This document shows positions 16,201 through 24,171 of a stretch of DNA of 64,000 nt, piece after piece; within the stretch, counting starts at the first letter, position 1, and each line of letters opens with the position of its first letter. The translations under genes and the position numbers were made by a program. The notes under the pieces were generated by a model. The model was not told where the DNA came from. It saw only the letters and a program-made list of their open reading frames with translations, and did not search any database. This stretch comes from a virus: IMG/VR virus record IMGVR_UViG_3300032249_001164, positions 1 through 64,000 of that record, one strand, 5' to 3'.

Positions 16201-17783
16201 TCAACCCATACATAGGTGCCGCCCGGCAACGAATAACCGTCTGTGGCCAGCAGCTGAGGGGTCGTACCTGTGGTATCAGCAGACAAAGCCTGCAACAGGG
16301 TGATGTTCGAGGCGCTATGGCTCGCCACCGTCCCCAGTGTGATTCGCCTGATTGCAGGTGTTTTATCAGATAGATTGACTGGCACGCTGATTCGATTTAT
16401 CAGCCAGCCTGTATCCAGCGGAACAGCCGTTCGCGCATAGCCGGTAGCAAGCGCAGCGCAGCTGCCAAACGTGAAATTGCCGTTGGATGAAACAATCTCG
16501 CCCCCCAAGTCAGCTCGCGCTCTCGCAGTGTGGCAAAGGCCAAAAACACTAACCTCGCTGCAGAAAGCGTCTCTGATTACCAGCAAATGGCAGTGAGCGC
16601 GCTGCGGCTTGATCCGCCGATTGTCGGGAATCGTGTCAATGTAGGCCTGAAGGCTGGAAGGGGTGATCCAACTGCCACCAGAATAAACCTGCAGGCTGTT
16701 TACGTCTTTTTGGAGGGAAATTCCAGTAAACTGGGCTGTGATTGTAGATTTCAGACCACCTAAGTTGTCCCCATTGATGAATAAACCACCCATACCCCAT
16801 TCACTACGCACGCTGATGCGCTCAGGGTAGGGGGATGATCCCTTCACCGTGTCATAGGCGGGGCTTGGGCTGCCCTCAAACGGGCCAACAGTTTGATATT
16901 CGCTGGCTCGCGCCTGGCTGAGCGCAGCCGACAGGTTGGCGCTAGAGCCCAGGGCGGTGAAGGCCTTGGCGTAAAACGAATTTAGATGCGATTGAGATGG
17001 GTAGCCTAAGCAATAAAGCAAGTGTAATGATTGACTTTGGCCGATGGGGTCACGAAATGTAAAGTCAACCGCATGTACGTCGGGCGTTAGGTATAAAACG
17101 CAGCGGATATTGCTGTAGTCGCTAGCGATGTCTGCGGGGGCTGGCGCCCACATTGGTATCAGTACAGTCTTGCGTAAATCTTCGCCATCAAAAGCAGCAC
17201 CGCGAGGCAGAATTAGTCCCCCAAGAATATCGTCGTTAAATGCAATCAACTCCTGCCAGGTGGGGACCTTGCCATCAGCCCACGCACTGATGGCAACGGC
17301 ACTGGAGTGAGAGCCTGGGTGGTTGTAAATAAACTGCGGCCCCGAACCCATGTGAATAATCACACAGTCGCGGTGGGCCCGAACGTCTGTGAATGTATAC
17401 CAGTTTAGGGATGTAATTATGTGAGCTTCTAGGACTGCTCTGTTAGGAGTCTTGAAGGGGGCGGCTCTTGTATAGCCACACTCCAGTCGCTGCTCGCGAA
17501 TGCGCTTGAGCTTTTGCGCAATTTTCTGTTCGTCAGTGCCGGTTGACTCAAAGCTATTAAAATCTCCAGTTACATATGTGTCTCGGCCAAGATTATCATC
17601 AACGTAGAGATGAAACGGAGCCGTAAGCGGATCCGTAGATTCACTGGAGCCGCTAGCGATATTTGGATTGCCGATCAGCTGCCGAACTATATTTACCAAC
17701 GCCGCCAGCTGACTTTTGGCTACATTCTGCGACTCGGCTACATCAATTGCGCCGCTCTCTCCCGCCCTCCTCAGCTTGGTCAT
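13230..17783 (-). CDS. Large tail fibre / host-recognition protein
   Basis: A 1517-aa Ser/Thr/Asn/Gly-rich protein with few charged residues. The start (residues about 50-140: LYVDDNLGRDTYVTGDFNSF ... AHRDCVIIHMGSGPQFIYNH) is like the beginning of pectate-lyase-type beta-helix fibre proteins (a header repeating 'V-D-x-x-x-G-x-D'). Many predicted beta strands and repeated Asn/Ser turn motifs (for example VSCEGDIDVFCSGIYFLGNT) support right-handed beta-helix segments. It lies after the tip and tail-tube-like genes, the usual fibre position, and probably binds the host surface. No enzymatic motif was seen. Confidence 0.75.
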   Translation of the reverse strand: MTKLRRAGESGAIDVAESQNVAKSQLAALVNIVRQLIGNPNIASGSSESTDPLTAPFHLYVDDNLGRDTYVTGDFNSFESTGTDEQKIAQKLKRIREQRLECGYTRAAPFKTPNRAVLEAHIITSLNWYTFTDVRAHRDCVIIHMGSGPQFIYNHPGSHSSAVAISAWADGKVPTWQELIAFNDDILGGLILPRGAAFDGEDLRKTVLIPMWAPAPADIASDYSNIRCVLYLTPDVHAVDFTFRDPIGQSQSLHLLYCLGYPSQSHLNSFYAKAFTALGSSANLSAALSQARASEYQTVGPFEGSPSPAYDTVKGSSPYPERISVRSEWGMGGLFINGDNLGGLKSTITAQFTGISLQKDVNSLQVYSGGSWITPSSLQAYIDTIPDNRRIKPQRAHCHLLVIRDAFCSEVSVFGLCHTARARADLGGEIVSSNGNFTFGSCAALATGYARTAVPLDTGWLINRISVPVNLSDKTPAIRRITLGTVASHSASNITLLQALSADTTGTTPQLLATDGYSLPGGTYVWVENPDGDDWRALLTSTAWAPGTPARINITAALSQSGTNADVPSSFGISNAIGKSVYIRRVVDNRTLAERSASLELTTYSSRTPNRSAILQTSAGVSGGGINRPLAPDGEEVLAVTSTSKTEFGARVTLRRSCPSTTYTVGTFYRKGVVVKAVNKHFKAIRNNYATASTPPLADWDEAYVHMPEAYNPEEPITNEAPQIVFNTDTDPNDITTSCGINWTTIFASSGPVRDQYRTGSDVLGLYALLRALGFSESATWTALTPRATATRRLNPASAADFPLPPSGGAASGLASWAVEFRRPTTITLSNFTYDQGAGHGNYSTALPKAQKPISASNLFSLYFTNGGGGRVVVNGVNENGQVVTNRGLTDTETGETVLAGDQAGTENSQQESFSNISVNGLTGSGVWNLSSLASLLFPSSSAGKTTSLGTFRLANAATLRSNNIPIGANDGELNASLDNSPEIVNLKGLNYWAKQKGVLTRKTGDTTLYVVPDSATAAGQSFVFNGTSAELILSPVRSAADVFAVPPLARETAVTFAIAVVYANATFDSTETVNYQLADGPYWNQLEPFNHIANWVGATNQFPVTNIVADYTAANTKPTTDAKALHDARSPFLVPCFAGGLAHDRGSYTSYDAGMNFFENSFFPEFRVGGSVNGVCWLSMDAVAENPEIFPSTLYPSDMRIPAYRPSGVTFRNFLDNYLDATISNGFVVQGPFTKGCVSVKSGIFTFRNVILGGKSPGPVNPNLPPSIVSCEGDIDVFCSGIYFLGNTRIDSLPKALLKGATFPLGIPGSRNCHSFVGSMSDGKQQKVSLTMATPYSFLPNSNVFALERNRDTNCIHILNNLGNYALVSDRASTGTVKGASMQSFIHTFNAGSVLSLKTFDNSFVIANKSAGMAGAFGNDGTSASGPLGITNQAGRTVVASGATGHPGLWRMATSGTMLASNVTLTYAPGGRQISYDLSSSNALNLVVNANYQGVDVNTATQHIGRIVGSPPAFFV

Positions 17784-17812
17784 TCAGGGGCTGCTCTGTG
17801 ACTAGTGCTAGT

Positions 17813-18850
17813 CTACACCTCCCTGGCCAACCGAATCCGGCCCGTCGCAACAAAATCGGCATTCATTCTGATTACGTCATCGAACTGAGTATTTACAGTT
17901 GTTTTACTTAACAGAATATCTGTTTCATAAAATAAACGTTCTGGTATAGATAAAGAGCCGGAATTGCGCTGATCAGCAATTTGAAACCTAGCTTTAGCCT
18001 TGCTGCCTTGATTCGTCAACATAATAAGACGCAGCATCCCAACGCTACTGTTTGAACTAGACATAAATCCATGGCTAATGATGGCGCTAAAGCTTCCAGC
18101 GCCGCGAAGCATTCCTTTCGCAGACTCCCCAAAAGTTTGTCCAATCGCTGTTTCGTCCAGTTGAGTTACATCTGTTTCAAAAACCCAGTTAGTCAGGTCG
18201 CATTGCATTAGCCAGCCGCGTTCTTCTGCGTCTGCAGCGATGTCGGTAAGGATTTCTGGCACTGGCGCCAGGTTTTCAGCTGGCTGCTCGCCATCTGGGA
18301 TCTCAAGGCCGGCAATCGACTGGAGTAATTGCAGTGCTGCGGCGTTGTAGCCAGTCGCTGCGGATGCCGGCAGTATCAGTATCGGGCCTGGTGACACGTT
18401 GCGCAGCGGTATCAGTCCTTGAGCCCCTCCATTGATTGCGTCAACCTCGTTAGAGTAAAACCTTGCGTTATCCAGCTCATCACGACTGATAAAAGCAGTA
18501 GCTGATTGGACAAAGCCAACAGTCGCTTGCGACTCCCAGAATGGCGCACCCGTGTCCGCGCTCCAAAACATGCCGCCGGTTGTCCTGGCGGCCAGCGCAA
18601 GGCCTACTGCGGTCTCGCCGCCCGTCCAAAACGCATGACCATCGGGGCATGGTGCAAAACCAGCAGTGCCAATGCCAAGTGGCACACCGCGAAGCGCAAT
18701 AACAACCACTTCATCGCCAGCCTGAAAGGCTTGATCGCTTAGGTCTAGTGATGGCGAGGTGCCACGTTGCAAGCGCCAGTCAGCCAATGCTGTTGGTGCC
18801 GGCCATTCACGACTTAGCTCAACAATCCCTTCGTATCCAAGAATTGCCAT
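17813..18850 (-). CDS. Tail protein with C-terminal tail-tube-like domain
   Basis: A 345-aa protein. Residues about 215-345 (LTNWVFETDVTQLDETAIGQ, FGESAKGMLRGAGSFSAIIS, VGMLRLIMLTNQGSKAKARF, FYETDILLSKTTVNTQFDDV) follow the tail-tube pattern 'W-x-F ... D-V-T-x-I-G-x ... F-x-G-x-G-S-F-x-A' shared with the major tail protein at 32368 and the protein at 18850. The N-terminal 200 residues are a separate beta-rich domain. TAATG joins it to the upstream gene. It may extend the tail tip or form a fibre-attachment ring; function is inferred. Confidence 0.65.
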   Translation of the reverse strand: MAILGYEGIVELSREWPAPTALADWRLQRGTSPSLDLSDQAFQAGDEVVVIALRGVPLGIGTAGFAPCPDGHAFWTGGETAVGLALAARTTGGMFWSADTGAPFWESQATVGFVQSATAFISRDELDNARFYSNEVDAINGGAQGLIPLRNVSPGPILILPASAATGYNAAALQLLQSIAGLEIPDGEQPAENLAPVPEILTDIAADAEERGWLMQCDLTNWVFETDVTQLDETAIGQTFGESAKGMLRGAGSFSAIISHGFMSSSNSSVGMLRLIMLTNQGSKAKARFQIADQRNSGSLSIPERLFYETDILLSKTTVNTQFDDVIRMNADFVATGRIRLAREV

Positions 18851-19245
18851 TAGATTGAATAAGAAGATTTTCCGCTGATAACAAAAGAAATACTAACACT
18901 TGTATTTTCGTTGACACTCTCACTCAAGCCTAAAGAGCGCATCAGGACTGACCCGGAAATAACCCTGCCCTTACCCTTATGAAGAATAATCTCTATGTTG
19001 TCCGGCTCCTCGTCATCCTCAAAGATTCTTGCCATAAGCTCGCGGCTTACCTCGTTATCTGTTTCGTAGAGAAGAGTTGCCGAGCCGGACGTACTTCGTT
19101 TTCCGTATGCAAACTCGCTGTCCATCTCTCCGATACCGGTAGTATCTAAAATGTCACGCTGAACGTCAAGAGTAACGTTGGTCACTTTGGCGACTTTTTG
19201 CCCGTCAAAACGAACTTCTCCGTGGACGCTGTTTGCAACCGCCAT
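18850..19245 (-). CDS. Tail-tube-like protein
   Basis: A 131-aa protein: MAVANSVHGEVRFDGQKVA, VTNVTLDVQRDILDTTGIGE, FAYGKRSTSGSATLLYETDN, ELMARIFEDD, IIFH-like strand IEIILHKGKGRVISGSVLMR, VNENTSVSISFVISGK. The order strand-helix-strand, the motif L-D-T-T-G-I-G-E, and S-G-S-A-T-L-L match the tail tube fold of phage major tail proteins. It is much shorter than the major tail protein at 32368 and lacks its inserted loop. Located after protein J, so it is probably a specialised tip or fibre-base component. Confidence 0.65.
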   Translation of the reverse strand: MAVANSVHGEVRFDGQKVAKVTNVTLDVQRDILDTTGIGEMDSEFAYGKRSTSGSATLLYETDNEVSRELMARIFEDDEEPDNIEIILHKGKGRVISGSVLMRSLGLSESVNENTSVSISFVISGKSSYSI

Positions 19246-19261
19246 TTGAATGAGCTAGCCT

Positions 19262-19651
19262 CTAATCCATTCTAAGCTCGGCCCTGAACTGAACCTTGAC
19301 GGATATTCTTTTCCCGCCTTGCGAACGGCTTCCCTGGGGTTCGCCCAAAAAGTACCAACGCAAGCCTGGGCCAGGATTTAGCAAGTCAGCCTGCTCAAGA
19401 TTCCTTCCAACAATCGCTGGGAATGCTACATCTTCTGTCGGTCCTCGTGCTGCGGTATAAGCCGCCTTAATTTGTGCGTAGGCCGCTTGGGTAATGTTAT
19501 CGAATGTCAGGGTCATGGGCGCATCACTAGCTTTGTCGCCCCACTGCCGGATCGAACGGACACCGCTTTGCGCTCGCCGCTCTGTTATCGGCCAGCCAGG
19601 TTCACCGAAATCGTGAGCAGTGGGCTGAATCGCTGGGAACTGAACTGTCAT
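19262..19651 (-). CDS. Tail-associated hypothetical protein
   Basis: A 129-aa protein from the ATG at 19651, which overlaps the tip protein stop (ATGA); the longer frame from 19666 is less likely. MTVQFPAIQPTAHDFGEPGW, then ITERRAQSGVRSIRQWGDKA and a helical stretch FDNITQAAYAQIKAAYTAA. The layout (short strand, 'R-x-x-G-x-R-x-I-R-Q-W-G' segment, then 'M-T-L-T-F-D-N-I' strand and helix) is like small phage tail proteins that compute a ring interface. Not firmly assigned. Confidence 0.65.
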   Translation of the reverse strand: MTVQFPAIQPTAHDFGEPGWPITERRAQSGVRSIRQWGDKASDAPMTLTFDNITQAAYAQIKAAYTAARGPTEDVAFPAIVGRNLEQADLLNPGPGLRWYFLGEPQGSRSQGGKRISVKVQFRAELRMD

Positions 19652-22600
19652 CGTTGAATCACCCACGCTGCAGTGCTATCCCAGTCTAATACTGCCAGCA
19701 TCATTCCGTTTTCATTGGTTGGCATGTGGACGGCTTCGATAGCATAGGCGCCGTCATCAGTTGGCGAGATCTTGGAAATTTGATAACTGCGGACCTCGGT
19801 AGTGGTGCGCTTGACCGTGAAGATTATTCCAGCAGGGGAGCCGATACCGCCCGAGATCGTGAGCGATCCCGCATCATTCACGTCACCAGTGCCACTCCAG
19901 CTCACCACGTCGTAGAGGCCATCGCCAAGCACCTGGGAACTCACCACCGTACCATCAGTTAGTACGGCGCCGTTGTTGAACTCGTCATAAGACGTGGCAT
20001 CCATGGCCACCCGAATCAGGTCGCCGGGGCCTACGCCAGTGGTGATACCCTCCAGCCCATCGTAAGTAGTTTCAAAGCTGATCACATGATCACGCAGCCG
20101 CCGCAACCTCAAAGTGAATTTTGCTAAGTCGATCGCATGGTTTTCGTTAGTACAAAACTCGCTCATTTTGATTGGCTCAATCTGCAGCGTCTCATTGCCG
20201 TGTGGCTCCGCCTCTCTGACCAACACCTCCTTCACCTGAGGGAACATGCCGGGGTTGACAGGGTTGGTCGAGCTACGCTCCTGGCGCCATATGACACTGA
20301 TCTGAGATGCCTGCCTGTCCTCCAGTGGGATGGTCTCAAACTTAAAGGTGCCCTCGGCAATGTTGCCAGCAGTGAACAGAGCTACATGCCTGACCGGCTC
20401 AAAACTGATAAACGGCACCAGATCGAATTGGCCGTTTACCTCGCGGAAGTCCAATAACATGAAGCCGGCGTGATCAGCGATCCATTGACGCGGCGACTCT
20501 TGACTGATAATTACACCACCATCGAAGAAGTAGCACCGGTCAAAGCACCATTGCGCAGATTTCCTGAAGTTGTTAATTTTGATCATGTCATCGGATATAT
20601 TTTCTGGGCCATACTTTGGATTGGTTAAGCGATCTAGCGCTAGATCAGGCAGTAGGTGCGACGGGCCCTTGGTCATGCCCCCGAGCAGCCTGCGTACTTC
20701 GGTGCCGCCCGTTACATAGGGCGATAGCTGGCTAAATTGCTGCCACTCAAAAGCCGATGCAACATTAACGCCAATTAAAGCAATGCCGTCGTACAAAGGC
20801 GTAGTTTGATTTTCTACAATCTCATTGATGTAGACAATCTCGTGCTCGGGCTGGGTGGCGCTTGAGGTGATCTCTTCGTAGACAAACGCTTCGGCTAACT
20901 TCCCCCAGGCGTCGGCGTAGTTGTTGTCGGTGTCGGGGTGCGGAGTGCCGATGTTCTCCCTGTCGGCCTGCTGTAACTTAAAGGTCGCCTGGTTGCGAGT
21001 AACGGTTCGTCCGTTAAACGTTGCCTTAAGCGTTCTGCCTCCCGCAGTAGTAGTGACTGTGATCACGTCAGACAGGCGAGAGTCCACCACGTACAGGGTC
21101 GCGTCTGTTACTACATTGCGAATCTCCCAGCCGCTAAGCGGCTCAATTGTCCAGTCCCAAGAGTCTTGGAATGGAAATTCAAGGCGCAGGTAGTTAAACA
21201 TTGACTGTTGTTCAATACCAGCGAAGCCAAATACCTGAGCAAGCGGTATGAACGTCGCCTCTGACTGCCTTTTATAGGAAACGCGATAAAAGGAGTAACG
21301 CTCTTCAGATCCCGCTACTTGACCACTTTGATAGTTGTCTACTTTAAGTGTGTTGCCTTTTGCGATAATATTGCCATCTTTGTTGAAACATGCGCGTCCA
21401 TCAGTGTCGGCATAGGTGAGCGTTGCGCGGAATCTCAGTAAGCCGTTATACCTAATGCCAAGGCTGGACCTAAACCCAAACTCGATAATGCGGCATTCTT
21501 TTTCAGTGGTACCGCTTGCGATTACGACTCGCATAATGTGTGGGCCGCTGGTAGCAGTCCTTCGCGCTGCATAGGTAGTGCCCGGAAGCTCCAGGTTCGC
21601 AACAGTTGTAGTGGCAGCGCTACCAGCTCGCACGATCCTGAACGTTGCATCAATGCCCTGGCCGCTGCCAGCAGTGCCAAGGCTCGCCTCAGAGCGGAAT
21701 ACCTCATTGGATGGCGTCCTGGCAGTACATACGGCAAGAGCTGAGCCAATCTTGTAAAGATCGCCGATTACAATCGCGTCGTCCCATACTGCCTGTCGAT
21801 TAGCGATTGAAGATGCTGCATCATTGGCGGACTCGCTATAGGAATCCATCTCTTCATATCCAAACGTCAGTACAGCCCTGAGCCTGTTGGGGCTGGTGAG
21901 GGCTTGAACCGCCGCAAACCCTGGGTCTCCACTTATCGTGACTGTGACGGCGCGGGGAGCGGTACCGCTAAAGACAACCACCGCAGCAATTACCGTGGTC
22001 TGAAAGGTGACGTTTTCGGAGTCGCTTGCGATTGTAACGATCCATTGTATTTCATAGCTGGCGGCATTTGCGTTCTCGTACAGGCTCGTAATAGTATCTG
22101 TGTTTACGTCTGCATTAACTGAAACCGTTTTTGCTGTTGAGTTTACGTTAGTAGTGCTAACCTCCAGTGCAGGCATGACATCGGCCTCGTAAATGCCTTC
22201 ACTTAAAATGCTTGCGGCATCAAGACTGCCGAATGATTTAGCGCTGCCCCATGTTTGGGCCTCGCTGTGCGTGAAATTAGTTTCAAAGTCACTGCTGGGC
22301 AGCAAGCTATAAGTAACACTTCCGCCTACCGCGTTGAGTGCTCCCGCTGTTATTCCTGATCGCGTCGAAAAGTATGCTGCGTACTTAGCCCGCTCTACTA
22401 CTACTGTGTTTTCAATATTGCAGACTACGCGAGCATTACCTTCATCGCCACTTGGTACGAGTTGTGCCGACACTTTTGGTCTTACCGATGGATTCAACTT
22501 GAACCCCATGTCATTGCCAATCAATGTATAAACGCCGAATGTCGTACTGGTTGCTGGTTTAGCCGTAGAGCAAAAATCGGGCCGTAGGACATTGTTTACT

Positions 22601-23313
22601 GATGGCACTTGAAATACATCAGTGGCGCCGGCCCTCATCGCATTACCTGGATCTGTTGCAGCAGAGCGTCCCAAGACGCGATCACCAGCAACGATGCGAC
22701 CGCCATTGTTGCGGTAATAGATCGTCAAGCGGCCACCAATTTCATTGGCCTCGGCGCTGCCTAGGTCGTAGACGCTGATGCTGCTATCGCCAATAGCAAA
22801 GCCGTTTGGGTCGATGCTTGCAACAGGCCCCTCGGCCAGCATAAATACTGCGCGAAGCATTTGCGATCCACCCAGGCTAATGATCTGCGACCACAGCAGC
22901 GACGTGTTAACCCTGATGCCACCGTAGGCGATGCCGTTGATGGTTTCGCGATGAGCGTAAACGACAGGTATCGGCTCACCCAGCGATGCTACCGATTGCG
23001 TTGAGTTAAAACCTGCTCGCGGTGCAAATGCTTGCAAGCTGTTCTGCGATTGGCCGTTTTCGTTGCTAGTTTTCAGTTTGACAGGATTCCTATCTTTAGC
23101 TTGATACCTCGGCGCCAGTAATGAGCTGATTAACTGGAATCCAATAGACAGAACTGTTAAAACGATTGAAACGATAATGGCAGTCTCTAGCCCACACACC
23201 ACTGCTGGCCGTGGACCTTCTGCTGAGCGCTTGCGCACTTTGTCTTTCCAGAATTCATACTGCTCCTCGGACAAGCCAAGGAGATCTGCTAGGTAGCGAT
23301 CAGATGGCAGCAT
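19648..23313 (-). CDS. Tail tip / host-specificity protein J-like
   Basis: A 1221-aa protein. The N-terminus (residues 1-40) is charged, followed by a hydrophobic segment IVSIVLTVLSIGFQLISSLL (residues about 48-67) and then SLGEPIPVVYAHRETINGIA (about 110-130), a common start of J-like proteins in phages of cyanobacteria and other bacteria. Later parts are beta-rich, with TCW-like repeats and a region near 880-1150 (LDFREVNGQFDLVPFISFEP, TAGNIAEGTFKFETIPLEDRQ, VISFETTYDGLEGITTGVGPG) that matches the hub domains of gpJ. It forms the tail tip that contacts the receptor and follows gpL-like and gpK-like genes as in lambda. Confidence 0.85.
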   Translation of the reverse strand: MLPSDRYLADLLGLSEEQYEFWKDKVRKRSAEGPRPAVVCGLETAIIVSIVLTVLSIGFQLISSLLAPRYQAKDRNPVKLKTSNENGQSQNSLQAFAPRAGFNSTQSVASLGEPIPVVYAHRETINGIAYGGIRVNTSLLWSQIISLGGSQMLRAVFMLAEGPVASIDPNGFAIGDSSISVYDLGSAEANEIGGRLTIYYRNNGGRIVAGDRVLGRSAATDPGNAMRAGATDVFQVPSVNNVLRPDFCSTAKPATSTTFGVYTLIGNDMGFKLNPSVRPKVSAQLVPSGDEGNARVVCNIENTVVVERAKYAAYFSTRSGITAGALNAVGGSVTYSLLPSSDFETNFTHSEAQTWGSAKSFGSLDAASILSEGIYEADVMPALEVSTTNVNSTAKTVSVNADVNTDTITSLYENANAASYEIQWIVTIASDSENVTFQTTVIAAVVVFSGTAPRAVTVTISGDPGFAAVQALTSPNRLRAVLTFGYEEMDSYSESANDAASSIANRQAVWDDAIVIGDLYKIGSALAVCTARTPSNEVFRSEASLGTAGSGQGIDATFRIVRAGSAATTTVANLELPGTTYAARRTATSGPHIMRVVIASGTTEKECRIIEFGFRSSLGIRYNGLLRFRATLTYADTDGRACFNKDGNIIAKGNTLKVDNYQSGQVAGSEERYSFYRVSYKRQSEATFIPLAQVFGFAGIEQQSMFNYLRLEFPFQDSWDWTIEPLSGWEIRNVVTDATLYVVDSRLSDVITVTTTAGGRTLKATFNGRTVTRNQATFKLQQADRENIGTPHPDTDNNYADAWGKLAEAFVYEEITSSATQPEHEIVYINEIVENQTTPLYDGIALIGVNVASAFEWQQFSQLSPYVTGGTEVRRLLGGMTKGPSHLLPDLALDRLTNPKYGPENISDDMIKINNFRKSAQWCFDRCYFFDGGVIISQESPRQWIADHAGFMLLDFREVNGQFDLVPFISFEPVRHVALFTAGNIAEGTFKFETIPLEDRQASQISVIWRQERSSTNPVNPGMFPQVKEVLVREAEPHGNETLQIEPIKMSEFCTNENHAIDLAKFTLRLRRLRDHVISFETTYDGLEGITTGVGPGDLIRVAMDATSYDEFNNGAVLTDGTVVSSQVLGDGLYDVVSWSGTGDVNDAGSLTISGGIGSPAGIIFTVKRTTTEVRSYQISKISPTDDGAYAIEAVHMPTNENGMMLAVLDWDSTAAWVIQR

Positions 23314-23704
23314 TCTTTGGTCTCCAGAAATTGAGGGGTTGTATTACACGGGCGGCAACGTCCAGCGGCAGCCATTGTGCGCCACGTCGATGATGGACAA
23401 TCAAAACGCCGTCGCCAATCACCACACCAACACCTATTATTCCACCTGGCTGCACATGCAGCACTAGAGCGTATGACTCCAGTTTGCATGGCTCGCACAT
23501 TCGCTTCCATTCAGCCTCCAGCTCTGGCCACCGCCCCTCTACTGCTAAATCAAACCAGCAGGGATCAAGTAGTGGTGTATCTAGGCCGGCGTCCCTGCGC
23601 ACCTTGGCCGTCATCACCAAGCAGTCGATGCCTTCGCCGTCGTCCGGGTCGGCGCCGATCTGGTGCGGTAGTTTTGCGTTTACCCAGCGAATCCAATCAG
23701 CCAT
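23300..23704 (-). CDS. Tail assembly protein K-like, NlpC/P60 fold
   Basis: A 134-aa protein, MADWIRWVNAKLPHQIGADP. GEGIDCLVMTAKV near residues 24-36 puts a Cys (C28) in the position of the NlpC/P60 catalytic Cys (usually D-C-x-G-L-x), and GVLIVHHRRGAQWLPLD has the later His (H-H-x-x-G). This family includes lambda gpK, a tail tip cysteine peptidase-like protein. TAATG links it to the upstream gene and 14 nt overlap links it to the J-like gene. The Gly after Cys in the usual D-C-W-G-L is Leu here, so activity is uncertain. Confidence 0.7.
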   Translation of the reverse strand: MADWIRWVNAKLPHQIGADPDDGEGIDCLVMTAKVRRDAGLDTPLLDPCWFDLAVEGRWPELEAEWKRMCEPCKLESYALVLHVQPGGIIGVGVVIGDGVLIVHHRRGAQWLPLDVAARVIQPLNFWRPKNAAI

Positions 23705-24171
23705 TACTGCATCGTCAGGTTGCCGCTGGTAGGTAACGCGCCAACCAGCCGCTGCGATAGCACCCGGCCACCAGGGGCACGCACAGCATCGAGCGGGCTC
23801 GCTAATTGCAGCGCTACAACTGGCTCCTTGCTGTCGTGCTGGACCCTAAGCGCTGCCCAGTATTCAAGTGTCAGCATCGGGCCTAGCGAATTGTCAACTC
23901 GATTGACGGTAACAGTCTTCACCTCAAGCAGCCATCTTTCTCTAGCGGCTTCGGTGAAGACATTTAGGCTGAGTGCTGATATTCCAGCGCCGATCGCCGC
24001 TTCTGACCGATCGCCGCCACGGGCGCTGCTGTTGGTCGCAACGCCAACTGGCAAATACGGATACTGTAGTCCGTTGTAAGCGACGACCTCGCCGATAAAG
24101 TAATTTTGCGCCAACCAACCCGTGTAGGTTCCGTCACGGCGCTTGAAGCGTAGAAAATTGCAGTTTTTCAT
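23704..24171 (-). CDS. Minor tail protein L-like (DUF1833/DUF2163-type)
   Basis: A 155-aa protein beginning MKNCNFLRFKRRDGTYTGWL. The C-terminal part (VALQLASPLDAVRAPGGRVL, followed by QRLVGALPTSG) resembles the 'L-x-S-P-L-D-x-x-x-x-x-x-P-R-x' signature of gpL-like proteins. Position between the tape measure and the K-like gene matches the lambda order H-M-L-K-J. Such proteins connect the tail tube to the tip and may bind an iron-sulfur cluster in lambda, but no Cys cluster is visible here. Confidence 0.65.
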   Translation of the reverse strand: MKNCNFLRFKRRDGTYTGWLAQNYFIGEVVAYNGLQYPYLPVGVATNSSARGGDRSEAAIGAGISALSLNVFTEAARERWLLEVKTVTVNRVDNSLGPMLTLEYWAALRVQHDSKEPVVALQLASPLDAVRAPGGRVLSQRLVGALPTSGNLTMQ